From Chlorobiota bacterium (lineage in GTDB: Bacteria; Bacteroidota; Ignavibacteria; OLB7), in the NCBI GenBank assembly GCA_016788565.1, contig JAEUSP010000091.1, positions 1 through 61,775 of the forward strand: a DNA stretch of 61,775 bases. The letters are read 5' to 3'. The notes below the pieces were generated by a model. The model was not told the origin of the DNA. It worked only from the letters and a program-made list of their open reading frames with translations, and did no database searches. Positions 26,682 through 34,212 of this stretch are shown one piece after another. The translations under genes were made by a program, and so were the position numbers. The first letter of the stretch is position 1, and every line of letters starts with the position of its first letter.

Positions 26682-28781
26682 CTACGGCTTGAACACCACA
26701 AACTGGAAGGAGCTTGTGGTTTTCCCTCCGGTGCTGGAGGTGTAGAACGTGACCAACAGTTTTCCGTTGGCAGCATCCACTTTGGGAATGGCATACGGGG
26801 TAGCCGCGCTGCCAGCCATGGTTACGTTGGTGGCGTAGCCGGTGGTGTTGAACGTCTCACCCGTGATGGTAATCTCGAACTGGCTATTGGTAGCGTTGTA
26901 GGCGCAGGTAAAATTTCCCGTTCCGCTGTTGATGGTGACGGTTCCTGGGCCGGCTGCGCCTGGGGTGTAGGTGATGTTCCCGTAGGCTGTTGGCGTTGCT
27001 TGTTTGGTGTTGCCGCTGTAATCGCGGGTGATTTTTTTGGTGACGTGAACGTCGCCACTGAAGTACCCTGCGCGCCCGCTTCCAACGGTGGTTGCAACCA
27101 GCGCGTCGGCCCCGTTGTTTTGGCTGCTGTTGCGGAAATATCCGGCGTTGCCGCTGCCGGTGTTCAGGCCATAGACCGCGGCTCCGCTTCCGTTCGTTTC
27201 GCCAACCAACGCATCGCCACGGCTTTGATTATTGCTGATAATGAAGTGCCCCGCTTTGCTGGTAATGGAGTTGGTGGCCACCCCATAAATTGCTGTGCCA
27301 CTATTGCTTGAGTGGCCATAGATACCAAACCCGCCATTGTAACCGAACCCGGCAACGCCAGCGCTGTTGACCGCTGTGCTGTTGTTCAGCCCTGCAACCG
27401 CTTGGCTTGCAGTAGTTCCACCGAAGGTGAAGGCTGCTGCACGCCCACCACCATTGTTGGTGATGGAGAACAGATCGGCAGCGTTGGATTGAGTAGCGGA
27501 ATAGGGAAGGGTCAGCCCGGTTGGCGTTGTCCAAGCAATGGCGGTTCCGTTCCACGTTGGCACTTGGCCACTGGTGGCTCCGGTGTTGCTGATTTTTGCC
27601 AGCGTCACCGCGCCGTTGGCGATTTTTGCGGTTGCGATTGCGTTGTCGGCAAGGTCGGCAGTGGCCACCGCGCCGTCAGCAATTTTTGCACTATTGACCG
27701 CGCCGGTCACGATTGTTGGGTCCGGATAATTTCCGGTTAAATCACCCCCGGCTGGGCCGCTTGGCGGAAGGTTGCTGGGGATCACCCCTTTGGCAAGGTC
27801 ATCGGCAGTAATGGAGCCGTCGGCAACTTCATCGCTTCCCACCGCTCCTGTTTTGATTGTTGGGTCGGGATAATTTCCGGTCAAGTCCCCACCGGCCGCG
27901 CCGCTTGGCGGAAGGTTAGCGGGGATTGCCCCTTTGGCAAGGTCGTCGGCACCAATCGAGCCATCGGCAATCTCATCGCTTCCCACCGCCCCTTTTGCGA
28001 TTGTTGGGTTTGGATAGGTTCCGGTCAAATCCCCACCCGCCGGGCCGCTTGGCGGAAGCGAGGAAGGGATCACATTTGGCGCAAGTTTCGGCAGCGTTAC
28101 CGAGCCGTCGGCAATCTTTGCGGTTGTCACCGCGCCATCGGCCAGCTTGGCTGCAGTAATCGCGCCGTTCGGAATGCCGACGGTGGCAACCGGGCCGGTT
28201 GGATTTTGCACGCTGATTGCGCCATCAGTGTTCTGTACCCCCTGGATTCCGCTGGCACCAGACCCACCCGCCGAGCTGATCGTGATGGTTTGCCCATCTT
28301 TGGTGATGGTGGTTGCTCCGCCGCCAACCAGAGTCAGCGCGCCATCACTGCCGTTCAAGCTGGTGACAACACCTTTGGCACCAGGAGCCAAGCCGCCGGC
28401 CAAATCGGCATAGAAGGCGTAGGGGGAAGTTGTGAGCGGAGTGCGCGGGGTAAGCTCGGCACCGCCATCAACCGACACGCCCAAGAAGTAGGCACGATTG
28501 AACAGAAGCGATTGCGAGATTGGAGTAGCCGAGCCAATGATGATGTTGAACAACCCCCGAACAACGGGGACAGTTTGCGTTTCGCTGAAAATGGCCGCGC
28601 CACCGCTGGCCGACTCATACAAACTGAGCCGCAGCGTGTGGTTGCCATCGCTGATAAGGTTGCCGCTGGCATCGGTCAGCAACCCCTGGTAGCTTATGGT
28701 TCGCGGGGCTTGTGCAAGTGCCGTCGCGCCAAATGCCAGCGTGGCAAGTGCGACGGAAAGAGTACGGCGTAATGTGTTCAT
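26682..28781 (-). CDS. secreted tail-fibre-like repeat protein
   Basis: 699 residues from the ATG at 28781, which has a signal peptide (MNTLRRTLSVALATLAFGA...LAQ) and an upstream AAGGA. In-frame codons further up would add 50 unlikely residues. Residues 25-150 form a common Bacteroidota/Chlorobi N-terminal module (RTISYQGLLTD, LRLSLYESASGG, F-IIIGS, YFLGVSVDGG, LTTSPYAFYA). Next come three 48-residue units built on PPSGPAGGDLTGTYPNPTI and GAVGSDEIADGSI (144-bp repeats, 27711-28142). A block of short A-x-x-GFGYNG-like repeats follows, then a C-terminal beta domain. There is no intramolecular chaperone or sorting domain. A fibrous surface protein is the best guess. Confidence 0.85.
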   Translation of the reverse strand: MNTLRRTLSVALATLAFGATALAQAPRTISYQGLLTDASGNLISDGNHTLRLSLYESASGGAAIFSETQTVPVVRGLFNIIIGSATPISQSLLFNRAYFLGVSVDGGAELTPRTPLTTSPYAFYADLAGGLAPGAKGVVTSLNGSDGALTLVGGGATTITKDGQTITISSAGGSGASGIQGVQNTDGAISVQNPTGPVATVGIPNGAITAAKLADGAVTTAKIADGSVTLPKLAPNVIPSSLPPSGPAGGDLTGTYPNPTIAKGAVGSDEIADGSIGADDLAKGAIPANLPPSGAAGGDLTGNYPDPTIKTGAVGSDEVADGSITADDLAKGVIPSNLPPSGPAGGDLTGNYPDPTIVTGAVNSAKIADGAVATADLADNAIATAKIANGAVTLAKISNTGATSGQVPTWNGTAIAWTTPTGLTLPYSATQSNAADLFSITNNGGGRAAAFTFGGTTASQAVAGLNNSTAVNSAGVAGFGYNGGFGIYGHSSNSGTAIYGVATNSITSKAGHFIISNNQSRGDALVGETNGSGAAVYGLNTGSGNAGYFRNSSQNNGADALVATTVGSGRAGYFSGDVHVTKKITRDYSGNTKQATPTAYGNITYTPGAAGPGTVTINSGTGNFTCAYNATNSQFEITITGETFNTTGYATNVTMAGSAATPYAIPKVDAANGKLLVTFYTSSTGGKTTSSFQFVVFKP
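27711..28142 (-). repeat. 144-bp in-frame repeat, three copies
   Basis: GATTGTTGGGT recurs at 27711, 27855 and 27999, a period of 144 bases or 48 codons. Each unit encodes a GGDLTG-[TN]-YP-[ND]-PTI segment. Confidence 0.85.
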
Positions 28782-28839
28782 CGTGCTGTTCCTTCTCTGG
28801 TTGGTGGTTTCAATCGTGATCTGTCTGCTGATCCTTCCT

Positions 28840-28872
28840 AAAAAGTAAGGGCATCCCCTTTCGGTTGGCCAA
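28840..28872 (-). promoter_or_regulatory. candidate promoter of tail-fibre-like gene
   Basis: On the minus strand TTG (28872-28870), a 22-base spacer, then TACTTTTT (28847-28840), one mismatch from the TAnnTTTG consensus, about 60 bases upstream of the chosen ATG. The rest of 28873-29096 shows no gene. Confidence 0.35.
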
Positions 28873-29097
28873 ATTTTGATTGTCGGTTGGGGTTCAGCGT
28901 GGTTTTTTTCGGCTGCTGTATTCCCCCGCACTGCTGTTTGGCCACCCCTTACACACCTATCCGACGTGATAACTTTTTGCCGGAACGTTTAGTTCCCGTG
29001 GTTGCCGCAAGAACCCGAGCATGACCGTGGTGATAATCTACAGGTAGGCGATAACAGAAAGGAGGGAAGGCGATTACAAAGCGGAGGTGGAGAAAAA

Positions 29098-29170
29098 AGA
29101 GTGAAGAGTGAGGTGTGAAGAGTGAAATAAAGCCAAAGCCAACTACTGACTAATGACCACGGACTGCGGC
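29098..29170. repeat. heptamer arrays downstream of purN
   Basis: Imperfect 7-mers of the GAGTGAA type (from 29098) and CTACTGACTAATGACC type end at the purN stop codon. Confidence 0.6.
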
Positions 29171-29770
29171 TCACCCAAAATCTCGCGCCACCAACTCCAT
29201 CACCACACGTGGCAGCAGCCGATGCTCGGCTTCCAGAACACGGGCGGCCAATGCTTCCGGGGTGTCGGCCGGGAGCACAGGGACGCGCTCTTGGGCGATG
29301 ATTGCTCCGGTGTCGTACTCTTCATCAACCAGATGAACGGTGGCTCCGCTCTCGGTTCGCCCTGCGGCAATCACGGCTTGGTGAACGTTCAGGCCGTACA
29401 TCCCTTGCCCGCCGAAATCGGGGAGGAGTGCTGGGTGGACGTTCAAAATTTTCCCCCGCCACCGCTGCACCACACCGTGTGGAAGCCGCCGCATGTAGCC
29501 AGCCAGCACAATCAACCCAACGCCGTAGTTAGCCAGAAGCTCAATCAGCGCAGTTTCGTACTCCTTCTCTTCGGCAAACATTTTTGGGGAAAGGCGGGCC
29601 GCCGCAACACCCTGCTGGCGGGCAAAATCGAACGCGCCGGGGTTGGGGTTATTGCTAACGCACAGCACAATGGTTGCGGCGGAATCGGCAGCGCGCAACG
29701 CTTGGTGCAACGCCCGAAAATTAGACCCGCGCCCCGAAGCAAACACGGCAATGGGAACTTGTTGATTCAT
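29171..29770 (-). CDS. purN: phosphoribosylglycinamide formyltransferase
   Basis: A 199-residue cytosolic enzyme that transfers a formyl group from 10-formyl-tetrahydrofolate to glycinamide ribonucleotide in purine synthesis. The phosphate-binding loop FASGRGSN is near residue 10. The catalytic Asn and His are in NVHPALLP, and the catalytic Asp is in VDEEYDTGAII. The chosen ATG (29770) places the first beta-strand where the family has it. An identical in-frame ATG lies at 29788 because an 18-bp unit is tandemly duplicated here (29761-29796), which would add MNQQSC. No other purine gene is adjacent. Confidence 0.9.
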   Translation of the reverse strand: MNQQVPIAVFASGRGSNFRALHQALRAADSAATIVLCVSNNPNPGAFDFARQQGVAAARLSPKMFAEEKEYETALIELLANYGVGLIVLAGYMRRLPHGVVQRWRGKILNVHPALLPDFGGQGMYGLNVHQAVIAAGRTESGATVHLVDEEYDTGAIIAQERVPVLPADTPEALAARVLEAEHRLLPRVVMELVARDFG

Positions 29771-29796
29771 GCAAGATTGTTGATTCATGCAAGATT
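29761..29796. repeat. 18-bp tandem duplication over the purN start
   Basis: GTTGATTCATGCAAGATT occurs at 29761-29778 and 29779-29796. Each copy carries one in-frame ATG for purN. Confidence 0.9.
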
Positions 29797-30018
29797 GGTA
29801 TAATCGCCGCGAAAAATACAACCTGCGGGGAAGAACGATGGCCAATAACGGAGTGAATTACAGGAAACTACGACCGGCAAAAAAAATCTACCCTTGCGGA
29901 AACCTATCGCCGAAGTTTGTGTTGTTGAACTTGCCAATACCTCACGGACTGCGCACATCTTCAGAGCTAACACACGTCGCAGCTTCAAGCGGCTTCATCA
30001 TTCAACCTTCCTAACGTT

Positions 30019-30951
30019 ATGCTTCAACTACTACGGTATCGTCGGCACGTATCAGCCCGACAACAGAAGCGGATTACTCACATCGTTCTTGCTGCCACAA
30101 TGCTGATAGCAGGGGTGGCCACCACAACCGCCCAAGTAGCGGTTGATGGCTTCATGCGGGGTGCCGGCCGAACCAGCGCCTCGGTATCGTTCAGCACCGA
30201 GAGCTACGACGAGTACTGGCAGGGAACAACCCTCCGCTCGAACCCTAATCTGGGAACAATTTCCACGCAGAGTGTTGGACTGTACGTCTCGGGCGGCATC
30301 ACCGATTACGTGGATGTGATTCTTAGCCTTCCCTACATTTCTGCTCAGCCAAGCGCAGGGAACTGGGCATCGCAATCGGGGCTGCAAGATTTGGGCGCGG
30401 CGGTGAAAGTTCGCCCGCTGCATCTTGAGGTTCCAGAAGGGAATCTTTCGGTGATTGCGGCTGGCAGCATCACCACCCCGGTGGGCGATTACATCCCCGA
30501 TGCTCCGGTGGCCATTGGCCACTACTCCACCAACTTCGACAGCCGCGTAGTGGTGAATTACAACACCACGTTTGGTGGGTTTGCAACGCTGCAAGGTGGC
30601 TACATTCACCGCTCGAACGTGGATGTTGATCGTGGCTACACGGTTGCCGTGCCGGATGCTGTGGATTTCATCGGGAAACTTGGCTACTACACCGGCCCAT
30701 TCTACGTGGATGCTTGGATGCAACGCCAGAACGCACAAAGCGGAACCAACCTGAGTCCGCAAGCTCCCTTCCCCACCAACAAGCAATCGTACACAAAGAT
30801 TGGAGCCACTGCCTACTACAGCCTTCCCTGGGTGGAAAATCTTGGTGTATCGGTTGGGTTTGGAACGGTGTTGGATGGGATCAACGTTGGCAAAGCCATG
30901 CGTATCTCCGGCGGCATCTCCTATGGCCTTCCTGAATGGGGAGGGATGTAG
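30019..30951 (+). CDS. outer-membrane transporter-like beta-barrel
   Basis: 310 residues. A basic N-region (MLQLLRYRRHVSARQQKR) leads to a signal peptide ending TTTAQ at about 39. The rest is amphipathic beta-strand with short turns (TDYVDVILSLPYIS, GDYIPDAPVAIGHYSTNFDS, YYTGPFYVDAWMQRQ), typical of the small transporter-like barrels related to phenol-degradation MetA proteins. The substrate is not assignable. It precedes the PAP2 lipoprotein by 87 bases on the same strand and may share its transcript. Confidence 0.75.
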   Translation: MLQLLRYRRHVSARQQKRITHIVLAATMLIAGVATTTAQVAVDGFMRGAGRTSASVSFSTESYDEYWQGTTLRSNPNLGTISTQSVGLYVSGGITDYVDVILSLPYISAQPSAGNWASQSGLQDLGAAVKVRPLHLEVPEGNLSVIAAGSITTPVGDYIPDAPVAIGHYSTNFDSRVVVNYNTTFGGFATLQGGYIHRSNVDVDRGYTVAVPDAVDFIGKLGYYTGPFYVDAWMQRQNAQSGTNLSPQAPFPTNKQSYTKIGATAYYSLPWVENLGVSVGFGTVLDGINVGKAMRISGGISYGLPEWGGM

Positions 30952-31038
30952 TACGTGGGAAGAAGTATGCTTGCTCTTCTTTTCCAACTACTAACGGCTT
31001 TTTCATTCGACATCTGACATTTCTAACCAACTTCCAAT

Positions 31039-32556
31039 ATGAAAACAACACCATTACGACAACGTGCAACTGCCGCCGGGCTTGGGCTGGTGGCCGTGTT
31101 TGGCATGGGGCTTTTGGCATCATGCGACAAAGTCATCATCGAGCCACCAATTCCAACATTAGTCCCCACCAGCAACGACATCAGCGGTGGAGCCTGGAAG
31201 ACCTACATCGTGAATGCCGATTCGGTAGTAGCACTGATGACTCCGCTGGATTCCACCAGCGACACCTACAAAGCAGAACTGAACGAAATCAAGCAACTTC
31301 AATCAGCCTTGACTCCGGAGCAGACGGCAGACATTCAGTATTGGAGTTCCGGAGCAGTGCTCCGCTGGAATGAAATTTCGCGCAAGTTGGTGGTGAAGTA
31401 CAACGTGGCCCCGATTGTTGGCACACCACCAAACCCAAAAGTTCCCTTTGCACAGCCACCGTTTGCTTCGCGTGCGTATGCACTGCTTAGTGTTGCCCAG
31501 TACGACGCGCTGGTGTGTGCTTGGAAAGCCAAATTCAAATTTGGCCGCCGTGCTCCATTCCTTGCCGATGCTGGAATCAAGCAGATTGTTCCTATCGTCA
31601 ACGACCTGCCATCGTATCCATCGGAACATGCCGTGGTTGCGCGCGCTTCCGCCGAAGTGCTGAAATATCTGTTCCCTGGCGATTCGGCTCAGATTGAAGA
31701 GCAAGCCGGAAAGCACCTTGACACCCGCGTCTGCGCCGGCGCAAACGTCCGTAGCGAGATTCGCGCTGCTGACAGCTTGGGGCGGATGGTCGCGGCCCAA
31801 ATTGTTGCCTACGCCAAAACCGACAATGCCAACAAAGCTGGCGGCAACGTTAGCTACTGGACGAACGTCACAAACTTTACAGACCCCAAAAAGTGGACTA
31901 GCCTTGAGCTACCATTCCGCGGCGGGATGACCCCAGAATGGGGGAAAGTCAAAACATGGCATATCCCTTCAGTGGAAGCACTTCGCCCTGGCCCCCCACC
32001 AGACTTTGCAACTGTAGAGTTCGACGCTTCCCTGAAAGAGTTGGGGAACATGAGCGATAGCCGCACCCGTGAACAATGGCGCATCACCGACTTCTGGGCC
32101 GATGGGGCAGGAACGGAAACGCCCCCAGGGCACTGGAACATCATTGCCGAAGATTTAATCCGAAAATACGCGCAAAGCGAAATCCGTGCGGCACGCACCA
32201 TGGCACTGATGAATACGGCAATCATGGATGGCGGCATTCAGTGCTGGGATGCCAAATACTTCTACATGCTCCCACGCCCTTCGCAGATGAATCCTGAGAT
32301 CAAAACAGCAACGGGGATTCCCAACTTCCCAGCATATACTTCAGGGCATTCCACCTTCTCGGCAGCAGGGGCTACCGTACTCAGCTACATCTTCCCCAAC
32401 GACAAAACAGCGGTTGAGAACATGGCAATCGAAGCAGCAATGTCGCGGCTGTACGGCTGTATCCACTACCGTTTCGATAACGACACCGGCTTAGTCTATG
32501 GCACTAAGGTGGCGGAGTTTGCCGTTGCACGCGGCCGCGCCGACGGCTCGCCGTAA
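31039..32556 (+). CDS. PAP2/vanadium-haloperoxidase-like lipoprotein
   Basis: 505 residues. A lipoprotein signal with lipobox LLASC places Cys29 as the lipidated residue. The complete acid-phosphatase/haloperoxidase signature is present in the C-terminal half: K406-x6-R413-P, S435-G436-H437, and S469-R470-x5-H476. The enzyme should therefore be a phosphatase or haloperoxidase acting at the periplasmic or outer face. The N-terminal half contains a second partial motif (PSYPSEHAVV, S195-E196-H197) followed by a similar helix, consistent with the two helical bundles of vanadium chloroperoxidase-type folds. A perfect 15-bp-stem terminator follows. Phosphatase and haloperoxidase activity cannot be told apart from the sequence. 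Confidence 0.85.
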   Translation: MKTTPLRQRATAAGLGLVAVFGMGLLASCDKVIIEPPIPTLVPTSNDISGGAWKTYIVNADSVVALMTPLDSTSDTYKAELNEIKQLQSALTPEQTADIQYWSSGAVLRWNEISRKLVVKYNVAPIVGTPPNPKVPFAQPPFASRAYALLSVAQYDALVCAWKAKFKFGRRAPFLADAGIKQIVPIVNDLPSYPSEHAVVARASAEVLKYLFPGDSAQIEEQAGKHLDTRVCAGANVRSEIRAADSLGRMVAAQIVAYAKTDNANKAGGNVSYWTNVTNFTDPKKWTSLELPFRGGMTPEWGKVKTWHIPSVEALRPGPPPDFATVEFDASLKELGNMSDSRTREQWRITDFWADGAGTETPPGHWNIIAEDLIRKYAQSEIRAARTMALMNTAIMDGGIQCWDAKYFYMLPRPSQMNPEIKTATGIPNFPAYTSGHSTFSAAGATVLSYIFPNDKTAVENMAIEAAMSRLYGCIHYRFDNDTGLVYGTKVAEFAVARGRADGSP

Positions 32557-32602
32557 TGGCAGTGCTTCACAGCACTTCGCTGTAATCCAGAGCTAACAAA
32601 AC

Positions 32603-32646
32603 AATGGGGTGGCGCACAAATTGGTGCGCCACCCCATTATCTTTTT
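32603..32646. terminator. convergent rho-independent terminator
   Basis: AATGGGGTGGCGCAC (32603-32617) and GTGCGCCACCCCATT (32624-32638) form a perfect 15-bp stem with a 6-base loop, followed by a T-rich tract. It lies between the PAP2 gene (plus) and the YebC gene (minus) and can serve both. Confidence 0.85.
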
Positions 32647-32668
32647 CGCTGTTGTTCTTGCTTCCCCG

Positions 32669-33376
32669 CTACACCACCGTGTGATAGACTGCCTGCACGT
32701 CGTCATCTTCCTCCAGCTTGTCAATCAGTGCCATCACGGCTTCTTCCTGCTCCTCGTTCAGCTGCACAGTGGTGGTTGGGATGCGTTGGAATTCGGCACT
32801 GATAACGTTTACCCCCCGTTCCTCCAACGCCTTGTTCATCGCGCCAAAATCGCTGAACTGGGTGTAGATGTAAATCGCATCCTCCTCGGCTTGGATATCC
32901 TCGGCGCCGTAATCAATCAGCTCCAACTCCAACTCTTCAAGGTTCACTCCATCGGGGGCTATTTTGAAAACCCCTTTGCGGTCGAACATAAAATCAAGCG
33001 AACCGCTGGTTCCAAGCGAGCCGCCGGCCCGGGTCAGAAACGAACGGACGTTGGCGACGGTGCGGGTTGGGTTATCGGTGGCGCATTCCACCACAATGGC
33101 AACGCCGTGAGGGCCGTAGCCTTCGTAGGTGAGTTCGTGGAAATCGCTGGCCTCGCGCGAGGAAGCGCGCTTAATCGCCGACTCCACTTTATCCTTCGGC
33201 ATATTCGCCCCTTTGGCGTTCTGGATAGCAACGCGAAGGCGTGAGTTGGTTGCGGGGTCCGGCCCCGACTGCTTCACGGAAATGGCAATCTCGCGGCCAA
33301 TTCTGGTGAACATCTTCGACATTTTGTCCCAGCGCTTTTCCTTGCGTGCGCGGCGGAATTCAAATGCTCTGCCCAT
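32669..33376 (-). CDS. YebC/PmpR family protein
   Basis: 235 residues, the usual family size. The conserved N-terminus has GRAFEFRRARKEKRWDKMSK and F-T-RIGREI, with R-x-AIQNAKGANMPKDKVESAIKRA and YEGYGPHGVA following, then T-DNPTRTVANVRSFLTRAGGS. The family was long annotated as transcriptional regulators (PmpR), and more recently members have been linked to relief of ribosome stalling. It is monocistronic here and shares a terminator with the PAP2 gene. Confidence 0.93.
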   Translation of the reverse strand: MGRAFEFRRARKEKRWDKMSKMFTRIGREIAISVKQSGPDPATNSRLRVAIQNAKGANMPKDKVESAIKRASSREASDFHELTYEGYGPHGVAIVVECATDNPTRTVANVRSFLTRAGGSLGTSGSLDFMFDRKGVFKIAPDGVNLEELELELIDYGAEDIQAEEDAIYIYTQFSDFGAMNKALEERGVNVISAEFQRIPTTTVQLNEEQEEAVMALIDKLEEDDDVQAVYHTVV

Positions 33377-33550
33377 ATCTATACTGTTCTCTGATGTTAG
33401 TTGTTTGATGAACGTGTTGTTGAACCGGCCACAAAGTTATTGCCGCCACCACAATCCCCCCACACCATGCACGCCACAGAACGTGAAGAAAATGTAAATC
33501 GAAGAATGAGGGGTGAGATGGACGGAGGCAAATATGTCGGCCGGGGCCTT

Positions 33551-33966
33551 GTTGGGCATCATGACGGCCTCAGCTCTTGTAGGCGCAGCAACACGTTACG
33601 AACAGAACCGTCTTCGATAACCCCCCCCCCCCAGTGTCCCTCGCAGAAGCGCTCGCCGCGCGCGCACCAAGTGAGCATAGTTTTGATCTGCTGCAGTGTT
33701 GCGCGGGCCACTCGTTCTGGGTCGTAGATGACCTCTCCGATGTTCTTTGATATGTAGTTGTAGTCCATCCAGCACTCTTTCGAAGCGAAGCCAAAGAACT
33801 GGTGTACGGCCTCCTCGTACTCAGCCCAAGGCATGACAAACACGCCTTCTTCCACCTTGTCACCACCACCCCAGCGGGCAATAGGCTTGAAGCCATCGGC
33901 ATAGAGAATTGGCAGGTAGGCTAGTAGCTCGTCGAAATCGGCGGACGTGGGTTCAACTGTTTTCAT
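33551..33966 (-). mobile_element. putative integron gene cassette (partial)
   Basis: On the minus strand the DUF6508 gene starts about 40 bases after an attC-like site (34093-34005). One base after its stop codon it meets GCCCAAC (33557-33551), a perfect match to the attC R'' box RYYYAAC, continuing AAGGCCCCGGCC as attC sites commonly do. The partner GTTRRRY box expected 60-130 bases further on was not found, so the cassette's own attC looks truncated. Confidence 0.5.
33559..33966 (-). CDS. DUF6508 domain protein
   Basis: About 135 residues, unknown function. The DUF6508 pattern is clear: F-x-LLAYLPILYADGF near the start, MPWAEYEEAVHQFFGFA, W-DYNYIS, and the C-terminal ATLQQIKTMLTWCARGERF followed by C-GHW and IEDG. 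The ATG at 33966 is preferred over an in-frame TTG at 33975. A run of 12 G (C at 33621-33632) lies inside the CEGHW...IEDG motif. A one-base slip there would change the last 20 or so residues. attC-like sequences flank the gene, so it appears to be an acquired cassette. Confidence 0.8.
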   Translation of the reverse strand: MKTVEPTSADFDELLAYLPILYADGFKPIARWGGGDKVEEGVFVMPWAEYEEAVHQFFGFASKECWMDYNYISKNIGEVIYDPERVARATLQQIKTMLTWCARGERFCEGHWGGGVIEDGSVRNVLLRLQELRPS

Positions 33967-34004
33967 GATGCCCAAGTAGTTCGTAAAACCCCAAACTCCA
34001 TCCA

Positions 34005-34093
34005 GCCTAACACGCTGGACTGCGAACTTGGGAAGTACGCTGCGCTTCTGAAATATAAAACTTTGCTCCCAAGTACGCCGGCTGTTGTTAGGA
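34005..34093 (-). other. attC-like integron recombination site
   Basis: Read on the minus strand it begins TCCTAAC and ends GTTAGGC, a perfect match to the R' consensus GTTRRRY and one base off RYYYAAC at the other end. Inner boxes ACTTGGGA and TCCCAAGT are inverted (34074-34067 and 34033-34026 on the plus numbering). The outer pair CCTAACA/TGTTAGG spans 87 bases. Size, imperfect pairing and position just before a small gene fit attC. No intI gene is in the window. Confidence 0.55.
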
Positions 34094-34212
34094 GAAGTCG
34101 GCCAGTATTCACCACCATAGTGAACCTTGCGCTGCGGTACGCCCTGACTTGCGCCCAGAGCCTTCCCCGCGAGGAAAGGATCCCCACGATGACGTGCTAA
34201 AAGAATTTACCG

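Noticed and set aside
26682-28781. Prophage tail-fibre gene
   Set aside because: It has a signal peptide and a common Bacteroidota/Chlorobi N-terminal module, and there are no phage genes nearby.
33963-34187. A 74-residue minus-strand frame
   Set aside because: It reads straight through the attC-like palindrome and shows no family resemblance.
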